From: GCA-016699445 sp964555055
GTDB taxonomy: Bacteria; UBA10199; JACPAL01; GCA-016699445
Assembly: GCA_964555055.1 (NCBI GenBank)
Contig: CAZKQW010000001.1
Location: 310,001 to 374,000, forward strand
Length of the DNA: 64,000 nucleotides
Direction of reading: 5' to 3'
Part shown: positions 30,093-39,614 of the stretch, piece by piece
Position numbering within the stretch: position 1 is the stretch's first letter
Layout of the letters: each line of letters opens with the position of its first letter
Made by a program: the position numbers and the translations under genes
Notes under the pieces: generated by a model
Told to the model about the DNA's origin: nothing
What the model saw: the letters and a program-made list of their open reading frames with translations, nothing else
Database searches by the model: none

Positions 30093-32276
30093 TTAGGCAT
30101 CACCCTGAGCCCCTACGGGAATCCATTCGCCGATTAAAATTCGGTTCACCTCTTCATCATCCAGATCTACCCAATCTATGAAGCCCAATAAACGTCTTTG
30201 AGCATCAGGATCCTGGCAGTACTGCATAACCGCATGTCCGTATACCTCCAGCTTATACGGAGGTAGAGAACTCGCAAAACCGTTGAAAATCGTTCTAAGG
30301 CGCCTCCAATCTTCCTCAGGAAGCTTTATTCCGGCGGCCAGAACACCCAGGAGAAGCGTTTCATAAAAACTCTGAAAGTTCAGGGATTCCATGTATCGCC
30401 AAATTTCGTCTTTTGAAACACCGCGGATACACGCCGCCCTATAGCATAACACCGTAAAAGTGGTACTATAATCGGGCTGCTTGAGGGATTGCAGCTCCAT
30501 TTTGCCATGGAGAAACTCTAGAAGGAAATCCAGGTCAGGGCCGTTACGGCTTTGCAGGAGACGATCGAATTTCGCGAATCCCTCCTCGGCAAGACTATCG
30601 ACTCGCCGCACCGAGCTTAACACCTGATCAATCTTTCCCAGAAGGGGGGAGCCATGGACCCGCATTTCCAGAAGATAGATAAGCTCCGTCAATGGGATAG
30701 AGTCGCTTTTTCTGCCTTCATAAGCTTCCAGGACTTCCTCGCGATGTTTTTCCGAGTGTCCTTTATCCATCAACCACCGCACCAAAGATGCGGGCGAAGA
30801 TGCTTTCGCTTGTTTCAAGAGCAACCCTTCGATTTCCCCATCGGAAGGCCGTGCGGGAGCTCGCCCCCGATAGCGGAGATGGTCATATGCCACTAAAACA
30901 ACGGAATCCGGCCTTGTTCGGGGGCCTTTTGGAAGTCCCAACGACTCCCGGAGGATACGAGGTTCGATATCGGCACCACGGCAAGCGTTAACGTAATCGA
31001 CGACTTCTTGCGCGTCTTCCAGTTTTTTTAAAGGACGCCCTTGTCCATAAGAAGGACTCCTCCGTCCTTGGGGGAATACGAACATTCTAAAAGCTTCCAC
31101 CGACGCATCGACGGCGCAGGCTTTGTTGGCCTGGGCTTCCGTCGCTCTCAGGAAAGCCTGGCAGAACAACAGCCTTTCGTCGCTTATGTCCGGATCATAG
31201 TCGAAATCCCGCGGATCCATCCCGACTTCAAACATAACCTCCGGGAAAGCGCCGGGATACGGGCAAGGTGGCATTTCCCTTTCGTAGATCCTCGCCGAGA
31301 CGAAACGCATTCCCCCGCGATGCAAAGCGATAAGCTCGTTTAAAAAAGTGCCTAATGAAAGCACCTCGACACCGTCTTTCACGTAAGCGACGAAAGCTTT
31401 ACTCGTAGGATCGGCAAGGGGCACAAAAAAAGATTGGAGTTGATCCACAGAGTCCGCCCGTCCGTCTTGTCCGTTCCCGGAAGGCCTCATCGCTAACACA
31501 AGATTTTGCCCCTGGCCCAAAGATCGAACGATATCGATCGGCCTTAAAAGGAATGTTCTCTGGACCGCTAGTGGCGTCGTCACTAGCCCTTTTTGATCAC
31601 GCTCAAGTCGCATATCCAACAAGAGTCCGGAGCATAAGTTCGCTGCCATCATCGTATGCAAACCTTCACTAGCAAGCGTGGCATGATCACGCATGATTGC
31701 GCTAAACGCCGCCTTACAAACCATGTCGACATAACCCAAAACTCCGGGGATCAATCCAAAGCCTACCCGTCTCTGGGTATTGAGAAGAACCGATCGGAGG
31801 GCATGGCACGCGTCTGGATCTTCCATCAAATGATCCAACGTACAAGTTTCCACTTCTGGCAAAGCAATTGAGAAGCGAGCTCCCACATGAGGAAGGGACA
31901 GGGAACCGAGGGTTCCGTGAGCATCGCAAACCATACGCTCCTTTTCCGTCTCAAGACAGAGAATAACACCATGTAGAGAGGGCATAGCATGCCCTACGAC
32001 ATACCCTTCGGCGTGCAAAACCGCCCTAGCCACTTCAAGAAGGGGCGTTTCCTCTGCTAAATCCTCTATTTCGAACTGACTACCATTAGGTCCTTGAGCA
32101 AAAATACGGTAAAAAGGTCCCGGCCCTGAGGGGAGAACTGGTATTGTCGACTCAACACCTATCGGCCTAGAAATACCATCTGTTAAATTATGCTCAAACG
32201 GCGCCATAGGCGTTGGTGCCACTGGGTTTTCTGGCTGCATGATCTGATTGGCAGAAAATAATATGTTAACTTTCAT
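30093..32276 (-). CDS. Large hypothetical protein inserted in the TCA block
   Basis: A 727-residue soluble protein I cannot place in any family. The first 70 residues are Pro/Ser-rich (ENPVAPTPMAPFEHN). The middle (about 70-300) alternates strands and helices, and the C-terminal 300 residues are mainly helical with many acidic pairs. No signal peptide, membrane span or catalytic motif was recognised. The start is uncertain: ATG 32276, or ATG 32240 twelve codons later; neither has a good ribosome site. Base composition is more AT-rich than sdhB and sucC on either side. It sits antisense between them, splitting what is otherwise a continuous TCA gene set. Confidence 0.7.
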   Translation of the reverse strand: MKVNILFSANQIMQPENPVAPTPMAPFEHNLTDGISRPIGVESTIPVLPSGPGPFYRIFAQGPNGSQFEIEDLAEETPLLEVARAVLHAEGYVVGHAMPSLHGVILCLETEKERMVCDAHGTLGSLSLPHVGARFSIALPEVETCTLDHLMEDPDACHALRSVLLNTQRRVGFGLIPGVLGYVDMVCKAAFSAIMRDHATLASEGLHTMMAANLCSGLLLDMRLERDQKGLVTTPLAVQRTFLLRPIDIVRSLGQGQNLVLAMRPSGNGQDGRADSVDQLQSFFVPLADPTSKAFVAYVKDGVEVLSLGTFLNELIALHRGGMRFVSARIYEREMPPCPYPGAFPEVMFEVGMDPRDFDYDPDISDERLLFCQAFLRATEAQANKACAVDASVEAFRMFVFPQGRRSPSYGQGRPLKKLEDAQEVVDYVNACRGADIEPRILRESLGLPKGPRTRPDSVVLVAYDHLRYRGRAPARPSDGEIEGLLLKQAKASSPASLVRWLMDKGHSEKHREEVLEAYEGRKSDSIPLTELIYLLEMRVHGSPLLGKIDQVLSSVRRVDSLAEEGFAKFDRLLQSRNGPDLDFLLEFLHGKMELQSLKQPDYSTTFTVLCYRAACIRGVSKDEIWRYMESLNFQSFYETLLLGVLAAGIKLPEEDWRRLRTIFNGFASSLPPYKLEVYGHAVMQYCQDPDAQRRLLGFIDWVDLDDEEVNRILIGEWIPVGAQGDA

Positions 32277-32364
32277 AAGTAACTCGTTCCATTAGCGTTT
32301 TCGATTTTAGGGCCAAAAAGTTGCTTGCCCCATAAAACTTTTTACTGATAGTCCCGCCCAACTT

Positions 32365-33519
32365 ATGAAAATCCATGAATACCAGGGCAAGGAAGTCTTG
32401 CGGGCGTATGGCGTCCCGACTCCGGAAAATCGCGTCGCGTTCACCGTCGAGGAGGCCGTCAAGGCCGCCAAAGAGCTCGGATTCCCGGTCGTCGTGAAGG
32501 CCCAGATCCACGCGGGAGGGCGCGGTAAAGGCGGCGGCGTGAAGCTCGCGAAGACCCTCGAGGAAGCCGAAGCCCACGCCAAAGCCATCCTCGGCATGAC
32601 CCTGGTCACCCATCAGACGGGTCCCGAAGGGAAACTCGTCAAAAAACTCCTCGTCGAAAAGGGCTGCAACATCGCCCGCGAACTCTATTTAGGCGTCGTC
32701 TTGGACCGTGCGACCTCCCGGGTCACGTTCATGGCCAGCTCCGAAGGCGGCATGGAGATCGAGGAAGTGGCCGCGAAGAATCCGGAAAAGATCTTCAAGA
32801 TCGCCGTCGACCCCGCGAAGGGGGTGGATAAGGCGGAAACGATCGCCGTCGCCCAAAAGTTGAACCTCACCGGAGATCTTCCGGAAAAGTTCTTCGGTTT
32901 CGTGTCGGCCCTCTACGAAGCCTATATGAAGGGTGATTGCTCGCTCGCTGAAATCAATCCCTTGGTGGTCACCGGCGACGGGAATCTCCTCGCCTTGGAT
33001 GCCAAGATCAATTTCGACGATAACGCCCTCTTCCGCCATCCCGACTACGAAGCCATGAGGGATTTGGATGAGGAAGATGCCGCGGAAATCGAAGCGAAGA
33101 AGTACGATTTATCCTATATCAGCTTGGACGGAACGATCGGCTGCATGGTGAACGGAGCCGGCCTCGCCATGGCGACGATGGACATCATCAAGCTCAGCGG
33201 CGGCGAACCCGCGAACTTCCTCGACGTCGGCGGCGGCGCGACGGCCGAAAAGGTCACGGCGGCCTTCAAGATCATCCTCGCCGATCCCAAAGTGAAGGGC
33301 ATCTTGATCAATATCTTCGGCGGCATCATGAAATGCGATACAATCGCGAACGGCGTCGTCACGGCCGCCCGCGAAGTCCAGATCAAGGTCCCCGTCGTCG
33401 TCCGCCTGCAAGGCACAAACGTGGACCTTGGGAAGAAGATCTTGGAAGAATCGAACCTGCCGCTCGTGTCGGAGGACGATTTGTCGAAGGCCGCTGCGAA
33501 GATCGTCGAGATGTCCTAA
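32365..33519 (+). CDS. sucC: Succinyl-CoA synthetase beta subunit (ADP-forming)
   Basis: ATP-grasp subunit that couples succinyl-CoA cleavage to nucleotide phosphorylation. 384 residues. It begins MKIHEYQGKEVLRAYGVP; VVKAQIHAGGRGKGGGVKLA; the metal-binding segment AEINPLVV; and GGGATAEKV plus NIFGGIMKCD in the CoA-ligase-type C-terminal domain. The upstream 88 bases separate it from the divergent 727-residue gene. It is followed by sucD after 32 bases. Confidence 0.96.
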   Translation: MKIHEYQGKEVLRAYGVPTPENRVAFTVEEAVKAAKELGFPVVVKAQIHAGGRGKGGGVKLAKTLEEAEAHAKAILGMTLVTHQTGPEGKLVKKLLVEKGCNIARELYLGVVLDRATSRVTFMASSEGGMEIEEVAAKNPEKIFKIAVDPAKGVDKAETIAVAQKLNLTGDLPEKFFGFVSALYEAYMKGDCSLAEINPLVVTGDGNLLALDAKINFDDNALFRHPDYEAMRDLDEEDAAEIEAKKYDLSYISLDGTIGCMVNGAGLAMATMDIIKLSGGEPANFLDVGGGATAEKVTAAFKIILADPKVKGILINIFGGIMKCDTIANGVVTAAREVQIKVPVVVRLQGTNVDLGKKILEESNLPLVSEDDLSKAAAKIVEMS

Positions 33520-33551
33520 TAGCCTCCATAGCTTAAAGATAAGGAAAGATT

Positions 33552-34424
33552 ATGTCCGTTCTCGTGAACAAAGATACGAAGGTCATGACCCAGGGAATCA
33601 CCGGAAACACCGGCCAATTCCATACGCGCCAATGCCTGGCTTACGGCACCCAGATGGCGGCCGGCGTCACGCCGGGCAAGGGTGGGCAGGATTTCGAAGG
33701 CATTCCGATCTTCAATTCCGTCAAGGAAGCGAAGGGGAAGACGGGATCGACCGTCTCGGTGATCTACGTGCCGCCCAAGTTCGCAGCCGCGGCCATTAAA
33801 GAGGCCGTCGACGCGGACCTCGACCTCGTCGTCTGCATCACCGAAGGCATCCCGATCACCGACATGATCTTGGTGAAACGCTACATGCAGGGCAAGCGCA
33901 CGCGCTTGATCGGTCCCAACTGTCCGGGCATCATCACCCCCGGCGAATGCAAGATCGGCATCATGCCCGGCCACATCCACCGCCCTGGCAAGGTCGGCAT
34001 CGTCTCCCGCTCGGGGACGTTGACCTACGAAGCCGTTGATCAAGTGACGCGCATGGGCTTGGGCCAATCCACTTGCATCGGCATCGGCGGCGACCCCGTG
34101 AACGGGACGAACTTCATCGATTGTCTCGAGCTCTTTAATAAGGATCCCCAAACCGAAGCCATCGTCATGATCGGCGAGATCGGCGGTTCGGCCGAAGAGG
34201 AAGCCGCGGACTACATTAAGAAGAACATTAAGAAGCCCATGGTGAGCTTCATCGCCGGTATTTCCGCGCCCGAGGGCAAACGCATGGGCCACGCGGGCGC
34301 CATCATCGCGGGCGGCAAAGGCACGGCCACGGAAAAAATGAAGGCCTTGACCGCGGCGGGTGTTAAAGTGGTGAAGAGCATCGCCGAGATCGGCCAAGGC
34401 TTGAAGGAAGTCTACAAACCGTAA
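33552..34424 (+). CDS. sucD: Succinyl-CoA synthetase alpha subunit
   Basis: CoA-binding subunit that carries the phospho-histidine. 290 residues. MTQGITGNTGQFHTRQ and YGTQMAAGVTPGKGG are in the Rossmann CoA domain; ITEGIPITDM; LIGPNCPGIITP; and GHAGAIIAGG contains the active-site histidine. AGGAAAGATT precedes the ATG. It works with sucC and is followed by ndk 17 bases later, so the nucleoside triphosphate formed can be exchanged. Confidence 0.96.
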   Translation: MSVLVNKDTKVMTQGITGNTGQFHTRQCLAYGTQMAAGVTPGKGGQDFEGIPIFNSVKEAKGKTGSTVSVIYVPPKFAAAAIKEAVDADLDLVVCITEGIPITDMILVKRYMQGKRTRLIGPNCPGIITPGECKIGIMPGHIHRPGKVGIVSRSGTLTYEAVDQVTRMGLGQSTCIGIGGDPVNGTNFIDCLELFNKDPQTEAIVMIGEIGGSAEEEAADYIKKNIKKPMVSFIAGISAPEGKRMGHAGAIIAGGKGTATEKMKALTAAGVKVVKSIAEIGQGLKEVYKP

Positions 34425-34441
34425 TTTCGAAAGGAACTTTT

Positions 34442-34852
34442 ATGTCCAAAGAACGCACTCTATCCATCATCAAGCCCGACGGCGTGAAGAAGAACGCCAT
34501 CGGCGACATCCTCGCCCGCTTTGAAAAGGCCCGTTTACAAATCGTGGGTCTGAAGATGCTCAATCTGACCGAAGCCCAAGCCCGTGAATTCTACGCCGTC
34601 CACAAGGAACGTCCCTTCTATAACGACCTCGTCAAGTACATGACGTCGGGCACCGTCGTCGTCTCCGCCCTCGAAGGCGAGAACGCCGTGGTGAAGAACC
34701 GCGAAATCATGGGGGCCACCGACCCGAAGAAGGCCGCGGCCGGCACGATCCGCCATGACTGGGCCGAATCCATCGACGCGAACGCGGTTCACGGTTCCGA
34801 CTCGGTCGAGAACGCCCAGAACGAAATCAAATTCTTTTTCCCTGAATTATAA
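34442..34852 (+). CDS. ndk: Nucleoside diphosphate kinase
   Basis: Exchanges phosphate between NTPs and NDPs through phospho-His117 (NAVHGSDS). 136 residues, usual length; ERTLSIIKPDGV at the start, FYAVHKERPFY and GATDPKKAAAGTIR are conserved. The neighbouring sucCD supplies NTP, and co-location of ndk with sucCD is common. GAAAGGAAC lies before the ATG. It converges on mscL with 15 bases between the stops and no clear terminator. Confidence 0.96.
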   Translation: MSKERTLSIIKPDGVKKNAIGDILARFEKARLQIVGLKMLNLTEAQAREFYAVHKERPFYNDLVKYMTSGTVVVSALEGENAVVKNREIMGATDPKKAAAGTIRHDWAESIDANAVHGSDSVENAQNEIKFFFPEL

Positions 34853-34867
34853 GCGGTAATCCCCGTC

Positions 34868-35290
34868 TTACTTGAGGTCGGACGCGCACTGCGCGCAGCG
34901 AATCGCCTGGAGCGGAATGTTCGAGAGGCAATAGGGGCATTCCTTCGTCGTCGTCGCCTTTTTGGGTCCGAGACGGTTGATTTGCTTGATCACGAGGAAA
35001 ATCGCGAAGGCGACGATCAGGAAATCGATCACCGTATTGAGGAAAAGACCGTAATTGATCGTCGGCGCCCCGGCCGCCTTGGCTTGGGGCAAGGAAGCGT
35101 AGCCGTTCCCGGATAAATCCACGAAGAGGTTCGAAAAATCCAGCCGTCCCAACAGCAAGCCCAGAGGCGGCATCAGGATGTCGTTCACGAGCGACGTGGC
35201 GATCTTGCCGAAGGCGCCCCCGATGATGACGCCGACGGCCATGTCGATGACGTTCCCCTTCATGGCGAATTCCTTGAATTCCTTGAGCAT
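34868..35290 (-). CDS. mscL: Large-conductance mechanosensitive channel with a C-terminal zinc ribbon
   Basis: Pentameric channel that opens under membrane tension to release solutes. 140 residues. Helix 1 has FKEFAMKGNVIDMAVGVIIGGAF; helix 2 has NTVIDFLIVAFAIFLVIK. After the usual cytoplasmic part the protein ends with CPYCLSNIPLQAIRCAQC, a four-cysteine zinc-ribbon motif in place of the charged helical bundle; this extension is also known in other bacterial MscL proteins. It is monocistronic on the minus strand. Confidence 0.93.
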   Translation of the reverse strand: MLKEFKEFAMKGNVIDMAVGVIIGGAFGKIATSLVNDILMPPLGLLLGRLDFSNLFVDLSGNGYASLPQAKAAGAPTINYGLFLNTVIDFLIVAFAIFLVIKQINRLGPKKATTTKECPYCLSNIPLQAIRCAQCASDLK

Positions 35291-35317
35291 ATATTCTCCT
35301 TAATGGGCCGACCGAAT

Positions 35318-37285
35318 CTAGGTCATTACGCGCACGGGCAGCACCATGCCGTTGAGGCCCGCGAATTGAAGGCGTCTTTGGATTTGGAAAGCCGTCTCGT
35401 TATGGAGCAGGCGTTGGTACCACTTCTCCTGCTCGAAGATCAGCTTTCCCGCGAAGCAGATGGATTGGGGGAACTCCTTGGAGACTCTTTGGCAGATTTG
35501 GATGGCTTCTTCGACGGCTTCGATGCCCACGCTCATCCGGTAATCCGCGGACAATCCCAGCCGGTGAGCCAATGAGACGTATTCCTTCAAGGAACTTTCC
35601 GTTTTCTCCCTTACCTGCTCCACTTCCTCGTGCCCCTGCATGGACGCCGAATCGATGACGCCCACCGAGACGAAGATGAAGTTCTTGAAGTAATCGGGGA
35701 ACAATCGCTGGACGGTCAAGAGAGCGTGGATGCCCAAGCCGCCGTAACCGCCGACCATGAGGATAGCCGTTTGCTCCCGGGGATTGACGGGCGGCGGGAG
35801 TCCGCCGATCGGCTCCTCGGGCAAGGCGTTCATGATTTCATCGAGGCGTTTAAGGTTCGTCTGCACTTTTCTATAGTGACGTCGGATCAAGAAACACACG
35901 CCGATGAAGAGGGACGTGATCCCGAGCGTCATCCAGCCTCCCTCCGTGAACTTCTCGTAGACGACCATCATGAGGATGGACACGCAGAGGATCAACGCCA
36001 CGAGATAGACGCGGATATTCTTCTTCCATTGGGGGTCGGTCTTCCGCTTGTTGTACCAGAAGCGGCACATGGCCAACTGCGTGATGGAGAAGGTCACGAA
36101 GACATTGATGGAATACATCGTCACCAAGGCCGTGATGTTGCCGCCCGTATAGATCAAGGTGAGCAAGGACGCGCCTCCGACTAAAATCACGCCGTCCTGG
36201 ATCGTCAACCGGTCCGATAATTGGGAAAACCGGTGAGGAAGCCAGGAATCCGTCGCCATATTCGCCATCACGCGAGGACCCGCGATAAACCCCGCTTGGG
36301 CCGCCACGAACAAAAGCGCCGCTTCGGTCGCCAAGGTGACGACTACGAAGAAATGCCCCACCGGGATCCCGAAGGGAACCCACGACCCGCTGAAGTTTTG
36401 AAGCAGGACTGCGTTCATCGTCTTCCCTTCCTCGGGGAAGACGTCGTACAGAAGGTAGCAAATGATGATGCCCGCCACCGCGACGGCCAGCGAAACCGTC
36501 ATGTAGAGCATGGTCTTCCGGCCCGTCTCGATCTTGGGTTCGCGCATGATCTGCAAGCCGTTCGAAACGGCTTCGATCCCCGTATACGTGCCTCCGCCCA
36601 TCGAATAGGCGCGGGCGAGGATGGCGAGCATCCCGAGGAGGCCGACCGTTTGATAGCCTGTGACAAATCCGGTTTTTACTTCCGCAACCACTCGGGGGAT
36701 CTCAAAAAGGTGAGAAAAGATCCCTCCCCCAATGACGATTAAATGACATACGATAAATAAAGCGAAGACGGGGGCAAGAACTGTGACCGACTCTTTTACT
36801 CCGCGCAGGTTCATGATAACTAAAAGGAGGATGACGATGGCTTCGACAATTAATTTGTATTGACCCCAATGAGTGGGAAGGACGCTGAACACTTGGTCTG
36901 CACCACTGGCGATCGAAACAGAAACAGTCAAAATATAATCCACGATCAAAGCAGAACCCGAGATGACACCGACATTTGGCCCCAATAGCTTCGTCGCCAC
37001 CATGTACCCACCACCACCATAAGGGAATTGTTTAATTAGGTGAGTATAAGAGATGGAGATGATGACGACCGTTAATGCTGTCGCAATGGCTAAAATGATC
37101 GCCAAGTAAGTATGAGAACCTAAGGCTCGGAAGGCTTCGTCGGGTCCATAAGAAGCCGATGAAAGTCCGTCAGCCCCTAGACCTACCCAAGCCAACAAGG
37201 CCACCAGCGAAATGGAGTGATAAGTTTTAGGATCGCTTAAATTCCGAGGCGCGCCAAAAATCCAACGTTTCCAACGACTTGACAT
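35318..37285 (-). CDS. KimA-like APC-superfamily permease
   Basis: A 655-residue membrane protein: twelve probable spans (residues about 30-450) and a cytoplasmic C-terminal domain of about 180 residues. Close in pattern to Bacillus KimA (YdaO): SASYGPDEAF near the start, YGGGGYMVA, LIVDYILTVSVSIASGADQV, NLRGVKES, TGIEAVSN, and a C-terminal WYQRLLHNETAFQIQRRL. KimA imports potassium by proton symport, and some relatives move amino acids, so K+ uptake is the leading guess. From about 36660 towards the gene start the third codon positions become clearly more AT-rich than in the rest of the gene. No c-di-AMP riboswitch was recognised upstream. Confidence 0.85.
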   Translation of the reverse strand: MSSRWKRWIFGAPRNLSDPKTYHSISLVALLAWVGLGADGLSSASYGPDEAFRALGSHTYLAIILAIATALTVVIISISYTHLIKQFPYGGGGYMVATKLLGPNVGVISGSALIVDYILTVSVSIASGADQVFSVLPTHWGQYKLIVEAIVILLLVIMNLRGVKESVTVLAPVFALFIVCHLIVIGGGIFSHLFEIPRVVAEVKTGFVTGYQTVGLLGMLAILARAYSMGGGTYTGIEAVSNGLQIMREPKIETGRKTMLYMTVSLAVAVAGIIICYLLYDVFPEEGKTMNAVLLQNFSGSWVPFGIPVGHFFVVVTLATEAALLFVAAQAGFIAGPRVMANMATDSWLPHRFSQLSDRLTIQDGVILVGGASLLTLIYTGGNITALVTMYSINVFVTFSITQLAMCRFWYNKRKTDPQWKKNIRVYLVALILCVSILMMVVYEKFTEGGWMTLGITSLFIGVCFLIRRHYRKVQTNLKRLDEIMNALPEEPIGGLPPPVNPREQTAILMVGGYGGLGIHALLTVQRLFPDYFKNFIFVSVGVIDSASMQGHEEVEQVREKTESSLKEYVSLAHRLGLSADYRMSVGIEAVEEAIQICQRVSKEFPQSICFAGKLIFEQEKWYQRLLHNETAFQIQRRLQFAGLNGMVLPVRVMT

Positions 37286-37343
37286 AGTGTCGGACGCGAT
37301 TGCCCCACACTCTACTCAAATGCAAGATTATTTACCGAGTTCT

Positions 37344-37724
37344 TTATAAGGAAGAGCCGGTGGTCATCCCCGACTTTTTTTCGGCGAATTCGGCGATAAA
37401 CGGAATGCGCCAACGATCACCTTGATAGGCTTTAATAAGGCTAACAAACCAAATGATGAAAGCTCCTAAGAAAACCGGAAATATCAAGAGGCTCACGATG
37501 ATACCTAAAAAACTCCAAATTTTGCCAAAAATACCTGCCACGATATAAATGAGGGTGATCAAGAGAAGACAGCCGACCCCGAAGGCCGTCCCTTGCCAGG
37601 CATGGTATTGCACTTCTTTATTGTCCTCCTCTAACAACATCATAATGATACTGGAGACGGGCATCACGATATAGCAAAGAGCGTTCGCCAGGTTTTGCGC
37701 TAAGCCGGTTCCTTTGGTTGTCAT
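37344..37724 (-). CDS. DUF4870-type membrane protein
   Basis: A 126-residue protein with three probable spans. Pattern: LANALCYIVMPVSSIIMMLL, then EEDNKEVQYHAWQGT, then two hydrophobic segments. The short loop with N-x-x-V-x-x-HAWQ is the hallmark of the DUF4870/Tic20-like group, whose function is unknown. It lies 58 bases upstream of the KimA-like gene on the same strand and shares its relatively AT-rich codon use. Confidence 0.75.
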   Translation of the reverse strand: MTTKGTGLAQNLANALCYIVMPVSSIIMMLLEEDNKEVQYHAWQGTAFGVGCLLLITLIYIVAGIFGKIWSFLGIIVSLLIFPVFLGAFIIWFVSLIKAYQGDRWRIPFIAEFAEKKSGMTTGSSL

Positions 37725-37775
37725 AAAGACCCTTTCATTTCCAAAAATGGCAGAAAGCCGAGCTTACACATTTTT

Positions 37776-39572
37776 TTATTCTTGGTAAAGATTCTCGATG
37801 ACGTCCCGGTATTTTTCGTTCACGAATTTCCGCTTCACCTTCAGGGTGGGGGTCAACTCCCCCGTTTCCTGGCTGAAATCGTTCGGGAGGATGGCGAACC
37901 GCTTGATGCTTTCGTAGGATGCCAGAGTCTTGTTCTTTTCGTCCAAAATCTGGTGGAGCCACTGGTGGGTGGTGGGGTGCTTGACCAATTCATCATACGT
38001 CTGGACTTGAAGGCCCATCTTTTGAGCCCATTCCTCGAGGACATCCTTAGTCAAGGTCAACAGGGCCGCCAAGTATTTGCGGCGGTCGCCGATGATGACG
38101 GCTTGGCTGATGACGGGAACCGTCTTGAGCTGGTTTTCGATGTTTTGAGGGGCGATATTCTTGCCCCCCGCCGTGATGATCAGATCTTTCTTCCGGTCAG
38201 TGATCTTCAAATAACCCCGGGCGTCGAATTCTCCGATGTCGCCCGTCTTAAACCACCCGTCTTCGCTCAAGACCTCGCGGGTCGCCTCCGGGTTCTTATA
38301 ATACCCCTGGAAAACCATCGGTCCCTTGACCAGGATTTCCCCATCCGGGGCGATCTTTTCCTGGACACCTTTGACGGGGAGTCCCACCGTGCCGAAGGCG
38401 TAGTGCGAAGGGCTATTGCAATTGACAGCCGCCGTGGTCTCCGTCAGGCCATAACCTTCCAGGATCAAGATGCCGGCGGCATGGAAGAATTGGGCGATTT
38501 CCCGGGAGAGGGGCGCCCCCCCCGAAACGGCGTACATCAAACGACCCCCAAGGCGTCGTCGGAGCTTTCCGAAGACCAACCGGCTGGCGATTTTGCTTTG
38601 TAACCAGAGGCCGGGAGATAAGGATTGCCCCTTTTGGACCCGTCGGCTCACTTCCCCGCCGACGACGACGCCCCACTTGAAGATCGATTGTTTGGTCGGA
38701 CTCCCCGCCTCGACTTGCTGCAGAATCTTCTCGTACACCTTTTCGAAGATACGGGGAACGGCGACGAAGAAATGGGGCCGTATCTCACCGAGGTTATCCA
38801 CCAATTTATCGATGCTTTCGGCGAAGGCTTGGGTGAACCCCACCCGTAAATGGTAGAACTGCATTTCCCGCGCGAGGATATGGGCTAAAGGCAAGAATAA
38901 AAGGCTCGTGTCCTCTTCGGAAATGGTGAATAAAGCCGTGCACGCGTCGATTCCGGAGAGGAAATTCCCGTGGGTCAGGATGGCCCCCTTCGGAGGACCC
39001 GTCGTTCCCGAGGTATAGACGAGGGTCGCCGTTTGGTTCGGCTCGATGGCCTCCAGACCTTCCCTCCACGCGGCCTCGTTCCCTTCCTCGACGCCGAGCT
39101 TCTGCAGCTCCTCTAAAGTCATCTGCATTTCATGGGCTTCTTTTTTACCGTGGAAAAGGACGATCCTCTGCAACTGGGGCAGATTCGGCAATTCGGCCTT
39201 GATCTTCTTCAAGAGGTGGGTGTTCTCGGCGAAAACCCAACGCGATCCGGAATTGTTCAGGATATAAGCGACTTGGTCGGGCGTAGTGGACTGGTAAATA
39301 GGCACCGAAACCGCGCCTAAGGACAGAATCGCCAGGTCCGAGACCGTCCACTCCATACAGGTATTCGAAAAGATAGCGACCGTGTCGCCTTTTTTCACGC
39401 CTAAGGCGCTGAGTCCTAAGGCTACTTCCTTCACCTTTTCCCCGACATCCAGCCATGACAGGGAGATCCAGGCACCGTCTTTTTTGTGCTTGAAGCAAAT
39501 GCGATGGCGGAATTTTTCGACGCTTCTATAGAAGTCGCTCGCGAGATTGGAAACGGAATTTTTTGAAGGCAT
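37776..39572 (-). CDS. Long-chain acyl-CoA synthetase
   Basis: AMP-forming ligase activating long-chain fatty acids; 598 residues, the length of the FadD15-like group. P-loop TLVYTSGTTGPPKGAILTH; GYGLTET; GWFKTGDIGEFDARGYLKITDRKKDLII; AGGKNIAPQNIEN. The ATG at 39572 is preferred; an upstream TTG at 39608 adds twelve residues. It would feed acyl-CoA to the beta-oxidation-like enzymes (crotonase 10915, SDR 23417) or to lipid synthesis. It is downstream of yraN on the same strand with 42 bases between. Confidence 0.92.
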   Translation of the reverse strand: MPSKNSVSNLASDFYRSVEKFRHRICFKHKKDGAWISLSWLDVGEKVKEVALGLSALGVKKGDTVAIFSNTCMEWTVSDLAILSLGAVSVPIYQSTTPDQVAYILNNSGSRWVFAENTHLLKKIKAELPNLPQLQRIVLFHGKKEAHEMQMTLEELQKLGVEEGNEAAWREGLEAIEPNQTATLVYTSGTTGPPKGAILTHGNFLSGIDACTALFTISEEDTSLLFLPLAHILAREMQFYHLRVGFTQAFAESIDKLVDNLGEIRPHFFVAVPRIFEKVYEKILQQVEAGSPTKQSIFKWGVVVGGEVSRRVQKGQSLSPGLWLQSKIASRLVFGKLRRRLGGRLMYAVSGGAPLSREIAQFFHAAGILILEGYGLTETTAAVNCNSPSHYAFGTVGLPVKGVQEKIAPDGEILVKGPMVFQGYYKNPEATREVLSEDGWFKTGDIGEFDARGYLKITDRKKDLIITAGGKNIAPQNIENQLKTVPVISQAVIIGDRRKYLAALLTLTKDVLEEWAQKMGLQVQTYDELVKHPTTHQWLHQILDEKNKTLASYESIKRFAILPNDFSQETGELTPTLKVKRKFVNEKYRDVIENLYQE

Positions 39573-39614
39573 GCGCGCCGAGATAACGAAGGCTTTTTTA
39601 AGAAGCAACCGGAT

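Noticed and set aside
33516..34397. 293-residue minus-strand ORF over sucD
   Set aside because: His/Asp/Gly/Ala-rich composition typical of GC-codon antisense; sucD is certain.
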